The notes under the pieces: model-generated
Seen by the model: the letters and a program-made list of their open reading frames with translations, nothing else
Told to the model about the DNA's origin: nothing
The model's database searches: none
Made by a program: the position numbers and the translations under genes
Part shown: positions 33,216 to 41,143 of the stretch, piece by piece
Layout of the letters: every line of letters starts with the position of its first letter
How positions within the stretch are numbered: the first letter of the stretch is position 1
Assembly (NCBI RefSeq): GCF_028368995.1
Contig: NZ_JAQNDL010000002.1
Coordinates: forward strand, 865,724 to 929,723
DNA length: 64,000 nt
DNA from: Nannocystis bainbridge
GTDB lineage: Bacteria > Myxococcota_A > Polyangia > Nannocystales > Nannocystaceae
Direction of reading: 5' to 3'

Positions 33216-34166
33216 TCACGGCTTCAGCCGCGGCTGGGTGCGGGTGTGACGGTCGGGGTGCGGGTTGCCGGCCTCGTCCTGCCACGGGAACACGCGCAGC
33301 GACGGATCGCTGTCGGGGTCCCACGCGACCAGGCCGAGGCCCTCGATGTCGCGCGGGACCATGTCCCAGTCGTAGCGGAACATCGGGTTGTGAGCGTTGC
33401 CGAGGCGATCGAAGATGCGCACCTCGAATGACAGGCGGCACCACGTGCGGTACGTGTCGACCTCGGCCGCGGCGCCGCGGTGCACGGTGTACGCGTCCAT
33501 CAGCGTCAGCTCCCACGGCGCGGCGTACCAGGCGTGGGCGCTCTGCGTCCGGGCGACCTGGTTGTTCATCTCGAAGAAGAAGTTATGGCGCGCCTCGTCG
33601 AGGCCGGTGAATTCGAACGGCTGGACGTAGTAGGCCGTCGGCAGGCAATCGGTCACGGTGTACGTGTGGTTGATGCGGACCTTGGGCTGCCAGCGGGCGC
33701 CCTGGAAGCCGTCGACGTGGCAGGGCGCCTCGCGCTGCAGCACGCCGCCGCGCACGGGGCCCTGGTCGACGGTGAGGTAGCAGTAGAACTCGTCGTAGTG
33801 GCACGGGTTGACGGCGAGCTCGAGGTCGGCGACGCGCTGGACCAGCCAGCGCAGCTGCGCCAGCTCGGCGGGCAGGCGGAAGTCCGAGCCGGGGAACTTG
33901 ATCGGCATGTCGAGGGTGCGCGGCATGCCGGGGCGCACCAGCGCGGCGCGCTCGGCCTCGGGGACCTGGCCGAGCTCGACGGGGCGGCGCGCGACCTTGA
34001 ATTGCTCGAGATCCCAGATCGTGCCGATCTGGGCGAGGATCGGCGAGTCGGCCGGGAGCGCGGGCAGGATGGCCTTTGGGTCAGGTTCGATCCGCACGCC
34101 GCTGCTGGCGAGGCCGGGGACCGTGTAGTGCTTGCCGCGGTAGCCGAGCTGGTGGACGTCCGTCAC
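33216..34166 (-). CDS. Cupin/2-oxoglutarate oxygenase-like protein
   Basis: A 316-residue soluble protein. A HxD...H facial-triad pattern is visible (APCHVDGFQGARW and, about 90 residues later, DAYTVHRGAAAEVDTYRTW). Arginines follow the last His, as in Fe(II)/2-oxoglutarate dioxygenases of the double-stranded beta-helix fold. The overall family is not certain. The start is GTG at 34166 in a GTGA overlap with the upstream oxidoreductase gene, so the two are coupled and probably work in one small-molecule pathway. Confidence 0.6.
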   Translation of the reverse strand: MTDVHQLGYRGKHYTVPGLASSGVRIEPDPKAILPALPADSPILAQIGTIWDLEQFKVARRPVELGQVPEAERAALVRPGMPRTLDMPIKFPGSDFRLPAELAQLRWLVQRVADLELAVNPCHYDEFYCYLTVDQGPVRGGVLQREAPCHVDGFQGARWQPKVRINHTYTVTDCLPTAYYVQPFEFTGLDEARHNFFFEMNNQVARTQSAHAWYAAPWELTLMDAYTVHRGAAAEVDTYRTWCRLSFEVRIFDRLGNAHNPMFRYDWDMVPRDIEGLGLVAWDPDSDPSLRVFPWQDEAGNPHPDRHTRTQPRLKP

Positions 34167-35119
34167 GCCTCCGTCATCTCGCACAGGCCGCGGACGTTGG
34201 CGAGGCCCTCGACGGCGTCGACCTCGGGCGCGCGGCCGTGCGCGACGGCGTCGACGAAGTCCTGGAGCTCGCCGAGGTAGGGGTCGGCTGGCTCATAGGA
34301 CAGCTCGCGGTCGCCCACGACGATCCGGCCGCCGCCGTGCGGGCCGAGGACCTCGTCGCCGCGGGCCGAGCCGGCGTCGCCGAACACCTCGATCGTCCGC
34401 GGGGCGCGGAAGACGACCGAGGTGAGGATGTCGGCCGTGGCGCCGCTGGCGAACCGCAGCGCGACCGCGGCGGTCTCGTCGTGGGGGCTGCGGTGGACCG
34501 GGCTGCTGGTGAGCGCGCGGGCGTGCTCGATCTCGCCGCACGCGGGGCGCAGGAACCAGCGCACGAGATCGAGGCAGTGGGTGCCGACGGCCGCGAGCGA
34601 CCACCAGCGGCCGACCTCGGGCGAGGCGCGCCAGTTGCCGGCGTCGCGCTCGACGAAGGTCCAGGTCGCGCGCATGTGCAGCACGCGGCCGAGCTCGCCG
34701 GCGAGCACGCGCGCGCGCAGGGCCCGGAGGCCGGGGTGAAACCGCAGGTGATAGCCGACGGCGAGGCGGACCCCGGCGGCCTCGCACGCGCGCACGACGG
34801 CCTCGGCGTCGGCGACGGAGGTGGCCATCGGCTTCTCGACGAACACGTGCTTGCCTGCCGCGGCGGCGGCGATCGCCTGGGCCGCGTGCAAGCGGTCGGG
34901 GGTGGCGATCACGACGGCGTCGAGGCGCGGGTCGGCGAGCATGTCGGCGAGGTCGCCGAAGATCGGACCGCGCGCGCCGTGGCGGGCGGCGAAGATTCGT
35001 GCGCGCTCCGGGTCGCGCGAGCACACGCTCCACAGCGTCGCGCCGCGGAGCTGCTGCAGGGCCGGCGCGAGGCGGCGATCGGCGATCGATCCGGGGCCGA
35101 CGACTCCGATGTGCAGCAC
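34163..35119 (-). CDS. Gfo/Idh/MocA-family NAD(P)-dependent oxidoreductase
   Basis: A 318-residue protein. The Rossmann nucleotide motif is at the very start (HIGVVGPGSIADRRLAPAL). It is followed by AVVIATPDRLHAAQ and the family signature GKHVFVEKPMATSVADAEAV, whose Lys is catalytic. The C-terminal domain contains GTHCLDLVRWFL. Family members oxidise or reduce sugars, inositols and related alcohols, and the substrate is not predictable here. GTG at 35119 fits the family's usual N-terminus. The 3' end is coupled to the oxygenase-like gene. Confidence 0.88.
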   Translation of the reverse strand: MLHIGVVGPGSIADRRLAPALQQLRGATLWSVCSRDPERARIFAARHGARGPIFGDLADMLADPRLDAVVIATPDRLHAAQAIAAAAAGKHVFVEKPMATSVADAEAVVRACEAAGVRLAVGYHLRFHPGLRALRARVLAGELGRVLHMRATWTFVERDAGNWRASPEVGRWWSLAAVGTHCLDLVRWFLRPACGEIEHARALTSSPVHRSPHDETAAVALRFASGATADILTSVVFRAPRTIEVFGDAGSARGDEVLGPHGGGRIVVGDRELSYEPADPYLGELQDFVDAVAHGRAPEVDAVEGLANVRGLCEMTEA

Positions 35120-35184
35120 GGCCCACGCTACCACGCGGACCTCGAACGGCCGCGCGGGCCGGACCTGCGAACGCGAGCGCGCTT

Positions 35185-35222
35185 TTACATGTTCGATAGG
35201 ACATGTCTGTAGAGACATGACC
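35185..35222. repeat. 14-bp tandem repeat run, 3 units, divergent spacer
   Basis: Cores lie at 35188, 35202 and 35216, between the divergent starts of the oxidoreductase and porin genes, so this run cannot be a terminator for either. Confidence 0.8.
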
Positions 35223-35376
35223 TTGAATTGCGGAGACGGGGCCGGGGGGCGGCGCCGCGGCGCTCTGCGGTGATCTCCGCCGGCCGCGCCGATGCGATCA
35301 TTCCCACGCGTGGGCGCCAGGAGGCGTTTGCGAGCGGTTCACGGGCCTGGGCGGGGCTCGCGCGACTAGGCACTTC

Positions 35377-36834
35377 GTGACGCTTCCGTCACGATTCCGC
35401 CACCCAACCGTGATGTCGTCGTTCGCCGCCCTCGCGCTCACCTTGCCGCTGATGCAGGCGGCGCCGACGTCCCGGCTGCTCGTCGACGCGCCCGAGGCCG
35501 TGCCGACACCCGAGCGGTCGACGGTCGACGCCGCGCCGGTCGCGGGCGCGCCGGCATCGGTCGCCTCCGAGCCGACGCACAAGGGGGCCGACGAGGCGGC
35601 GCCGGGGCCCGAGGGACCGGCGGCGATCGAGGCCGAGCCGGAGCAGCTCGATCGCAAGGCGACGGCGAAGGTCGAGAAGTTCAAGTACAAGCCGGGCCGC
35701 GGGTTCGAGTTCGCGACGAAGGACGGCAACTACGCGCTGACGATCCGGGCCCGCTTGCAGGTCCGCTACGACCTCGAGCACCCGAACGTGCCGAACGAGC
35801 CGATCGACCACGTGCTGCAGATCCGGCGCGCGCGCGTGGTGTTCTCCGGCAACGTGTTCGGCAAGCACAACCGCTATTACATTCAGTTCGGCTTCTCGCC
35901 GCGCGACATGCTCGGCGGGCTGCCCGACAACTCGCCGAGCATCCGCTACAACCCGGTCCGCGACGCCCGCATGGAGTTCACGTACCTGCGCGACGCGACG
36001 GTCTGGCTCGGCCAGATGAAGGTCCCGTTCAGCCGCCAGCGCGTGATCTCGTCGGGCAACCAGCAGTTCGTCGATCGCTCGAGCGTGAACGAGGAGTTCA
36101 ACCTCGACCGCGACCTCGGCCTGGTGCTGCGCTCGGACGACATCGGCGGGCTCGGCCGCCTCAAGTACGCGCTTGGCGTGTTCATGGGCGACGGCCGCAA
36201 CCTCTACGAGCTGACCAACAGCGGCGCGCTGTACGTCGGCCGGCTGACGGTGATGCCGCTCGGCAAGTTCGAGGACGAGTCGGAGGCCGACCTCGAGCGG
36301 CTCAAGAAGCCGGGGCTGTCGCTGGCCGGGGCGTACGCGTACCACGACGACGCGCCCGGCGAGCGCGGGGTCCACGGGGCCCGGCCCGCCGACGGCGGCA
36401 CGACCGACATCCACCACGCGACCGCCGACCTGATGTTCAAGTGGCGCGGGCTTTCGATCGAGTCGGCGTTCCACTACCGCAAGGCCCGCCGGCGCAACCC
36501 CGGCGGCGCGGTCGACGAGATGGGCATGCCGGTGCCGGTGGCGCTGGCGCGCGACGGGATCGGGTGGTTCGGCCAGGTCGGCTACCTGATCCCGCCGGTC
36601 GACGTCGAGTTCGTGACCCGCTACAGCTTCGTCCGCAACATCTTCGGCGACAAGAGCTCGATGATCGACCGCGACGAGCTCGGCGGCGGCGTCAACTACT
36701 ACATCGCCGAGCACAACTTCAAGATCGCGTTCGACTACTTCCGCGTGTGGGACGGGCTGCTCGGGCCGACGCCGCGCGAGGCGCTGGCCCACGGGATCGA
36801 CCGGTTCCGCGTGCAGATCCAGCTGGCGTTCTGA
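35377..36834 (+). CDS. Phosphate-selective porin O/P-like outer-membrane protein
   Basis: A 485-residue protein. The signal region (SSFAALALTLPLMQAAPT) is followed by a Pro/Ala/Glu-rich spacer to about 105. A 16-strand-type barrel of the OprO/OprP family then runs to the end (FEFATKDGNYALTIRARLQV, LQIRRARVVFSGNVFG, ATVWLGQMKVPFSRQRV, GGGVNYYIAEHNFKIAFDYF). It ends in an aromatic residue (QIQLAF), the signal for outer-membrane assembly. The role is passive uptake of phosphate or polyphosphate-like anions (family knowledge). GTG at 35377 is the likely start. Confidence 0.88.
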   Translation: MTLPSRFRHPTVMSSFAALALTLPLMQAAPTSRLLVDAPEAVPTPERSTVDAAPVAGAPASVASEPTHKGADEAAPGPEGPAAIEAEPEQLDRKATAKVEKFKYKPGRGFEFATKDGNYALTIRARLQVRYDLEHPNVPNEPIDHVLQIRRARVVFSGNVFGKHNRYYIQFGFSPRDMLGGLPDNSPSIRYNPVRDARMEFTYLRDATVWLGQMKVPFSRQRVISSGNQQFVDRSSVNEEFNLDRDLGLVLRSDDIGGLGRLKYALGVFMGDGRNLYELTNSGALYVGRLTVMPLGKFEDESEADLERLKKPGLSLAGAYAYHDDAPGERGVHGARPADGGTTDIHHATADLMFKWRGLSIESAFHYRKARRRNPGGAVDEMGMPVPVALARDGIGWFGQVGYLIPPVDVEFVTRYSFVRNIFGDKSSMIDRDELGGGVNYYIAEHNFKIAFDYFRVWDGLLGPTPREALAHGIDRFRVQIQLAF

Positions 36835-36842
36835 GGCGTTCG

Positions 36843-36880
36843 GGACATGTCGTCGAGGACATGTCCCGAAGGACCTGCGA
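36843..36880. repeat. 14-bp tandem repeat run, 3 units, forming a hairpin
   Basis: Cores lie at 36846, 36860 and 36874. The first two form a perfect 12-bp inverted repeat (36839-36850 and 36859-36870, eight-base loop) between convergent genes. Confidence 0.85.
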
Positions 36881-37594
36881 TCACTGCTTGCAGTAGTCGT
36901 TCTGGTGGACGACGCCGTCGATGACGATCTCGGTGCCGGCGCGGATGACGAACTCGCTGAGGCCGACCTCGGAGTCGGCGTCGGCGTCCCAGTCGTAGGT
37001 GTAGCCGAGCTGCGTCCACGGGTAGCCGGGGTCGTCGCCGTAGGAGGCGGCCCGCAGGTCCTCGATCCAGGTCTTGTGGGCCGGATCGACGTCGGCGCGG
37101 AAGTCGAGCTGGGCGACCGAGTCGTCGATCTCGGGATCGGGGCTGGGCCGGAACATGCCGTCCAGCGGCACCCACATGGTCACGAGGCGGTCCTTGCCGT
37201 TGTCGGCCGGGAGGCCCATGAGCTGCTCGAGGCGGGCCGAGAGGTCGGCGCCCTGCAGGCCGGTGGCGGTGCAGAACTCCTTGAGCGAGGGGATCGGGGT
37301 GACCCACACCTCGACGCCGAGCGGCATGCTGGCGCCGTCCATGCCGTCGTAGCCGGACCACGAGGTCCAGGTGACCATGAGGACGCGCCCCTGGTCGTCG
37401 AACATCAGGTCGGGGTTGTCGGGGGTGATGGCGACGAGGTCGTCGACGATCTCGTCGGCCTCGGGATCCGCGGCGTCTTCGACGGCGGCCCGATAGAGCT
37501 CGGCGGGCGTGGCCTCGGGCCCCGGCTCGGACTCGGTACAGGCGACCAGCGAGAGCGCGAACGTGAACGAAAGGACAGGGCGTAGCAGCGACAT
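36881..37594 (-). CDS. Hypothetical lipoprotein
   Basis: A 237-residue protein with a clear lipobox (LSFTFALSLVACTESE) and an acidic mature part (DPEADEIVDDLVAITPDNPDL, YDWDADADSEVGL). No known domain is recognised. The protein is expected on the outer or inner membrane surface. It converges with the porin gene, and no operon partner is evident. Confidence 0.82.
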   Translation of the reverse strand: MSLLRPVLSFTFALSLVACTESEPGPEATPAELYRAAVEDAADPEADEIVDDLVAITPDNPDLMFDDQGRVLMVTWTSWSGYDGMDGASMPLGVEVWVTPIPSLKEFCTATGLQGADLSARLEQLMGLPADNGKDRLVTMWVPLDGMFRPSPDPEIDDSVAQLDFRADVDPAHKTWIEDLRAASYGDDPGYPWTQLGYTYDWDADADSEVGLSEFVIRAGTEIVIDGVVHQNDYCKQ

Positions 37595-37749
37595 GCGCGG
37601 AGGTTACACGCGCGACCGACGGCGGTTCAATCGCTGGCGCCCGCCGCAAACTCGCACGCGGGCGCCCGGGTGCGCCCAGTGGGCGCCCAGGAATCCGGGA
37701 CGCGTCGCGCTGCCGAGCGCGAAGGGCGAACTGCAAGACGCGCGACGCG

Positions 37750-37773
37750 GCGGATGTCCGATGGGACAGGTCG
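37750..37773. repeat. 14-bp repeat pair
   Basis: Units start at 37753 (GATG) and 37767 (CAGG), between two minus-strand genes. Confidence 0.6.
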
Positions 37774-37799
37774 TGGGCGACCGCGTCCCGGCGCGCGGA

Positions 37800-38219
37800 T
37801 CAGTGCTCGTGGCCGTGATCGTGGTCGTGGTCGTGATCGCAGCGACCTTCGGCGTGGGCCTTCTCGTGCTCTTCGATCTGGCGGCGGATGTCGTCCATGT
37901 CCAGGCCCTGGATCTCGCCGACGAGCTCGTCGAGGGCCTTGGCGGGCAACATGCCGGCCTGGCGGAACAACAGGATGCCCTGGCGGAACACCATGACGGT
38001 GGGGATCGAGCGGATGTCGAAGGCGGAGGCCAGCTCTTGCTGGGCCTCGGTGTCGAGCTTGCCCCACACGACGCCCTGGTGGCGCTCGGAGGCGGCCTCG
38101 TAGACGGGGGCGAAGGCGCGGCACGGGCCGCACCAGCTGGCCCAGCAGTCGAGCACCACCGTGTCGTTGCCCTCGACGGTGGCCTGGAAGTTGTCGCCGG
38201 TGATCTCGGTGGTGCTCAT
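37800..38219 (-). CDS. Thioredoxin with His/Asp-rich C-terminal tail
   Basis: A 139-residue protein. The canonical active site is DCWASWCGPCRAFAPVY at about 24-40. SIPTVMVFRQG carries the cis-proline. The domain is complete by residue 105. A C-terminal extension contains a metal-binding tail CDHDHDHDHGHEH not found in ordinary thioredoxins, which may bind Ni, Zn or Cu. It is cytoplasmic. The ATG at 38219 is chosen. It catalyses thiol-disulfide exchange, and the tail suggests a metallostasis or metal-stress link. Confidence 0.92.
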   Translation of the reverse strand: MSTTEITGDNFQATVEGNDTVVLDCWASWCGPCRAFAPVYEAASERHQGVVWGKLDTEAQQELASAFDIRSIPTVMVFRQGILLFRQAGMLPAKALDELVGEIQGLDMDDIRRQIEEHEKAHAEGRCDHDHDHDHGHEH

Positions 38220-38315
38220 GTCATGTGCTCCTGGGCGCTTGCATAGCACCCGTCGTCGAAGGTCTGTCATGGTTCGGCGTGGCGCGCCGCCCGGGAACTC
38301 GCGCGCGCGGCCGCC

Positions 38316-39011
38316 TCAGCGGGAGAATTCGCCGAGGATGTCGGCGATGGGCCGGCCGGCGAAGCGCGCCCGGGCCTGGTCGCCGGTGGAGAACGAGCGG
38401 GAGAGCATGCGGTCGATGTAAAGGGTGCCGTCGAGGTGGTCGACCTCGTGTTGGAGGATCCGGGCGGGCCAGCCGCGCACCCGCAGGGTCTGCGGGTGAC
38501 CGTGGCGGTCGAGCCCGGTGACCTCGACCTCGGCGTGGCGCTCGACCAGCGCGGTGTAGCCGTTGACGCTGAGGCAGCCCTCGAAGAAGGTCCGCGTGTC
38601 GGCGCCGATCGGCCGCAGTTCCGGGTTGATGACGACGTGCACCGGCAGCTCGACGCGCTCGCGCTCGCGCAGCTCGGCCGGCGTGAGGCGAGCCATGAGC
38701 TCGGGCCGATCTTCGAGCACGAGGATCCGCAGCGGGACGCCGATCTGCGGGGCGGCCAGGCCGACGCCCGGGGCGGCGCGCATGGTCTCGATCATGCGTT
38801 CGACGAGGTCCTGGATCTCCGGCGTGGCGATCCGCTCGGGCGCGAGCTCGGCCGCGCGGCCGCGCAGCACCGGGTGGCCGGCCTGGACGATGTCAGGGTG
38901 CGGACCGGTGGGCGCGGGCGTGGACGGCGGCATGGGCTTGGCGACGGTGGGGGCGCAGGCGGCGCTGGTGAGGGCGAGGGCGAGGAGCCGCGCGAGCGGG
39001 CGAGAGAGCAT
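38316..39011 (-). CDS. Peptide deformylase with lipoprotein signal peptide
   Basis: A 231-residue protein. All three deformylase motifs are intact: GVGLAAPQIG at about 97, EGCLSVNGY at about 154 (metal-ligand Cys), and QHEVDHLDGTL at about 197 (HExxH, two His ligands). Unusually, the protein starts with LLALALTSAACAPTVAKPMPP, a typical lipobox, so the enzyme should be exported and lipid-anchored. Housekeeping deformylases act on nascent chains in the cytosol. The ATG at 39011 is supported by the signal itself. The substrate outside the cytoplasm is unknown. Confidence 0.88.
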   Translation of the reverse strand: MLSRPLARLLALALTSAACAPTVAKPMPPSTPAPTGPHPDIVQAGHPVLRGRAAELAPERIATPEIQDLVERMIETMRAAPGVGLAAPQIGVPLRILVLEDRPELMARLTPAELRERERVELPVHVVINPELRPIGADTRTFFEGCLSVNGYTALVERHAEVEVTGLDRHGHPQTLRVRGWPARILQHEVDHLDGTLYIDRMLSRSFSTGDQARARFAGRPIADILGEFSR

Positions 39012-39329
39012 GCGCGCTTCCGGCTAGCACGAATGACGGCGGGCCGGAAGCGACCGAGAGGGCGGTGCAAGGGCGAGGGGACCCGCCGGGGCGGACGGGA
39101 GTCCGGCGGCCGGTCGCTTCGCCGGGGCCGGGCTCGCAGGTGCGGGACGGAGCGCACGCGCCGTTCGAGCCTGGTTCTTCGGGCATGTCTTTCGGGACAT
39201 GTGAATGGTGTGTCGCGGCGGCGCGGCCAGGCGACGAACGGGCCGGTCGGCGGACGGCGACCGCCGGGCGCGCCCGCGGAGGGCACGATCCCGCATGAAG
39301 CCGGCGGTGAGATCGGGTAGATCGAGGGC
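39012..39329. other. Divergent spacer without genes
   Basis: I see no coding region. It contains one 14-bp repeat pair (39181-39204) and presumably the promoters of the deformylase and of the gene at 39330. Confidence 0.55.
39181..39204. repeat. 14-bp repeat pair, divergent spacer
   Basis: Cores lie at 39184 and 39198, between divergently transcribed genes. Confidence 0.75.
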
Positions 39330-39869
39330 ATGTCGAGGGTCTTCACCCGCGAGCGCTGCATCCCGTGGCTGTGCGCCCGCGTGCCGGTCGACGACGAGCC
39401 GCAGGAGGTCGCGCTGTCGGTCGACGAGCTGTGCGCCCGGATCCCGCGCCGGGCGGCCCGGGGCCTGCGATGGTCGGGGGCGCTCGGGCTGGTGGCCGCG
39501 GCGGTGGTGCTGCTGACGGCGGCGCGCCCGGCTCGCGCGGACAGCTCCGGGGCGCGCCCGTCGGCCCGGTCGGTGGCCGGCTATACGCTCGGGGGCCTCG
39601 GCCTCGGCGCGCTGGCAGCGAGCCGTCGCCTCCACCGCAGCTCGCCGGGCCTGGCGGTGCTGTGCGCCGGGCGCGACGCCGACCTCGATCCGCGGTCGCT
39701 GGCGGCGCTGGTCAAGACGGCGCGGGCCCGCCTGTCCGAAACGGCATGGCCGGAAGGACATGTGTGGTTGATCTCCGAGCGGCCGCTGGCGGCCGACCGC
39801 AGGGCCCACGCGGCCGCGCTCCAGGTCCGCTGCTTCGTGGCGGTGAACGGCCGCATCACCGAAGTGTGA
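39330..39869 (+). CDS. Hypothetical membrane protein with in-frame repeat insertion
   Basis: A 179-residue protein with one or two hydrophobic segments (WSGALGLVAAAVVLLTAA and VAGYTLGGLGLGALAAS) and a soluble C-terminal part. No family is recognised. Residues ~134-146 (SETAWPEGHVW) are encoded by three units of the 14-bp repeat family, an insertion of 42 bp that keeps the frame. Confidence 0.65.
   Translation: MSRVFTRERCIPWLCARVPVDDEPQEVALSVDELCARIPRRAARGLRWSGALGLVAAAVVLLTAARPARADSSGARPSARSVAGYTLGGLGLGALAASRRLHRSSPGLAVLCAGRDADLDPRSLAALVKTARARLSETAWPEGHVWLISERPLAADRRAHAAALQVRCFVAVNGRITEV
39728..39765. repeat. 14-bp repeat trio inside a coding sequence
   Basis: Units lie at 39731 (CCTG), 39745 (CATG) and 39759 (CATG), within the gene at 39330-39869. 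Confidence 0.7.
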
Positions 39870-39982
39870 CGGTGGGCGCGCGTGCGCGGGACGCCTCGTG
39901 CGGCGCGCGCCGCACGTGTCTGCATGGAGAGCGCGCGGGCCCCGATTGGTGGCGCGCAGCCGTCGGCCGATACTCGCGGCCG

Positions 39983-40495
39983 ATGAGCGTGGCGAAGCCG
40001 GAGTACTCGGGAGCAGCCTTGAATTCGTTCGTGCTGGCGTTCGGCGAGACGAACGCGGTGGTGCAGAAGATCCTCGCCGACGCGGGCGTGACGGCCATCG
40101 ATCCGCAGGTCTGGTACGACTACGCGTGGGCCAGCGCGATCTACGAGCGGATCGGGGCGATGGTCGGCCGCGCGGCGGTGGTGAACGTCGGCCGCAAGAT
40201 GATCGAGGCGGCCGCGTTCCCGCCCGGGATCGACAGCGTGCAGAAGGTGCTGATGAGCCTCGGGGCGGCCTTCAAGATGAACACCCGCGGCGGGGACGTG
40301 GGCGACATCCTGTGCACGATCGAGGACGACTACAGCGCGACGATCGTCCGCACGCAGCGCGGGCTGTGCCCGTTCAACATCGGCATCATCGAGGGCTGCT
40401 GCGCCCGCTACGGGGTCCAGCCGCTGATCGAGCACGGGGCCGACGGCTGCCAGGACGAGGGCGCGGCGACCTGCACGTACCACGTGAGCTGGTGA
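39983..40495 (+). CDS. Hypothetical protein, possibly V4R/heme-NO-binding-like
   Basis: A 170-residue soluble protein with an N-terminal helical bundle (LNSFVLAFGETNAVVQKIL, YDYAWASAIYERIGAMVG) and a C-terminal beta part with several cysteines (CTIEDDYSATIVRTQRGLC, GIIEGCCARYG, DGCQDEGAATCTYHVSW). The shape and the terminal C..Y.v.W strand recall 4-vinyl-reductase/heme-NO-binding domains that sense small ligands, but the match is only by impression. The ATG at 39983 is used. A six-unit repeat run follows the gene. Confidence 0.7.
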   Translation: MSVAKPEYSGAALNSFVLAFGETNAVVQKILADAGVTAIDPQVWYDYAWASAIYERIGAMVGRAAVVNVGRKMIEAAAFPPGIDSVQKVLMSLGAAFKMNTRGGDVGDILCTIEDDYSATIVRTQRGLCPFNIGIIEGCCARYGVQPLIEHGADGCQDEGAATCTYHVSW

Positions 40496-40501
40496 GGCTG
40501 T

Positions 40502-40581
40502 CGGCATGTCTTCATAAACATGTCTGAATGGACATGTTTGATGGGGCATGGCCAAGAGAGCATGGCCGAGAGGGCATGTTT
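40502..40581. repeat. 14-bp tandem repeat run, 6 units
   Basis: Cores lie at 40505, 40519, 40533, 40547, 40561 and 40575, immediately after the stop of the preceding gene and upstream of the group II intron region. Confidence 0.9.
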
Positions 40582-41143
40582 TCAAGGTCAGGCGAGGGGG
40601 CAGGCCGGCGGGGCTGCCCGCGAGCGGTGCGGATCCGAGAGGCCAGGGCCCGCGTCGAAGCTTCGGTTGGTTTGCCAGCGACCCGCGGGTCGGGAGCCTC
40701 AAAACCGCCGGGATCGTCACGATGGCGCCTGAGCGCATCCTCGACGCCCGCAACCCGGTGAAGGGCGAGCCGCTGCAGCCCCGGGCGGCGCCCGTCGCTC
40801 CGGCGGCCGCCGGTCTGATAGCATCGCGGCGATGGTGCGTCCTGACGACGCGGACGAGCTCGGCCCCGGAGGGGGCGGCTCGGCCGCGTCATGCTGCACC
40901 GTTCCAGCGGGTGAAAGTCCCGCCCGGGTAGGCGCCGGAGCGCCCGGTAGCAGGCCCCAGGCGCGAGGAGAGATTCTCGCGGCCCGAGCGGGGCGTCAAG
41001 AGCCTCTGCGGAGGGAGCAAGAACGCGGGCCGCAACATCAAGTGAAGCCTGCAGCCTCGACAGATGAACAATGGGGGAGCCGAGCCGCTCATCTCACGGC
41101 GAAGGCCACGCCCACCGCGCAGTCATCCGGAGCAGAAAGCGCG

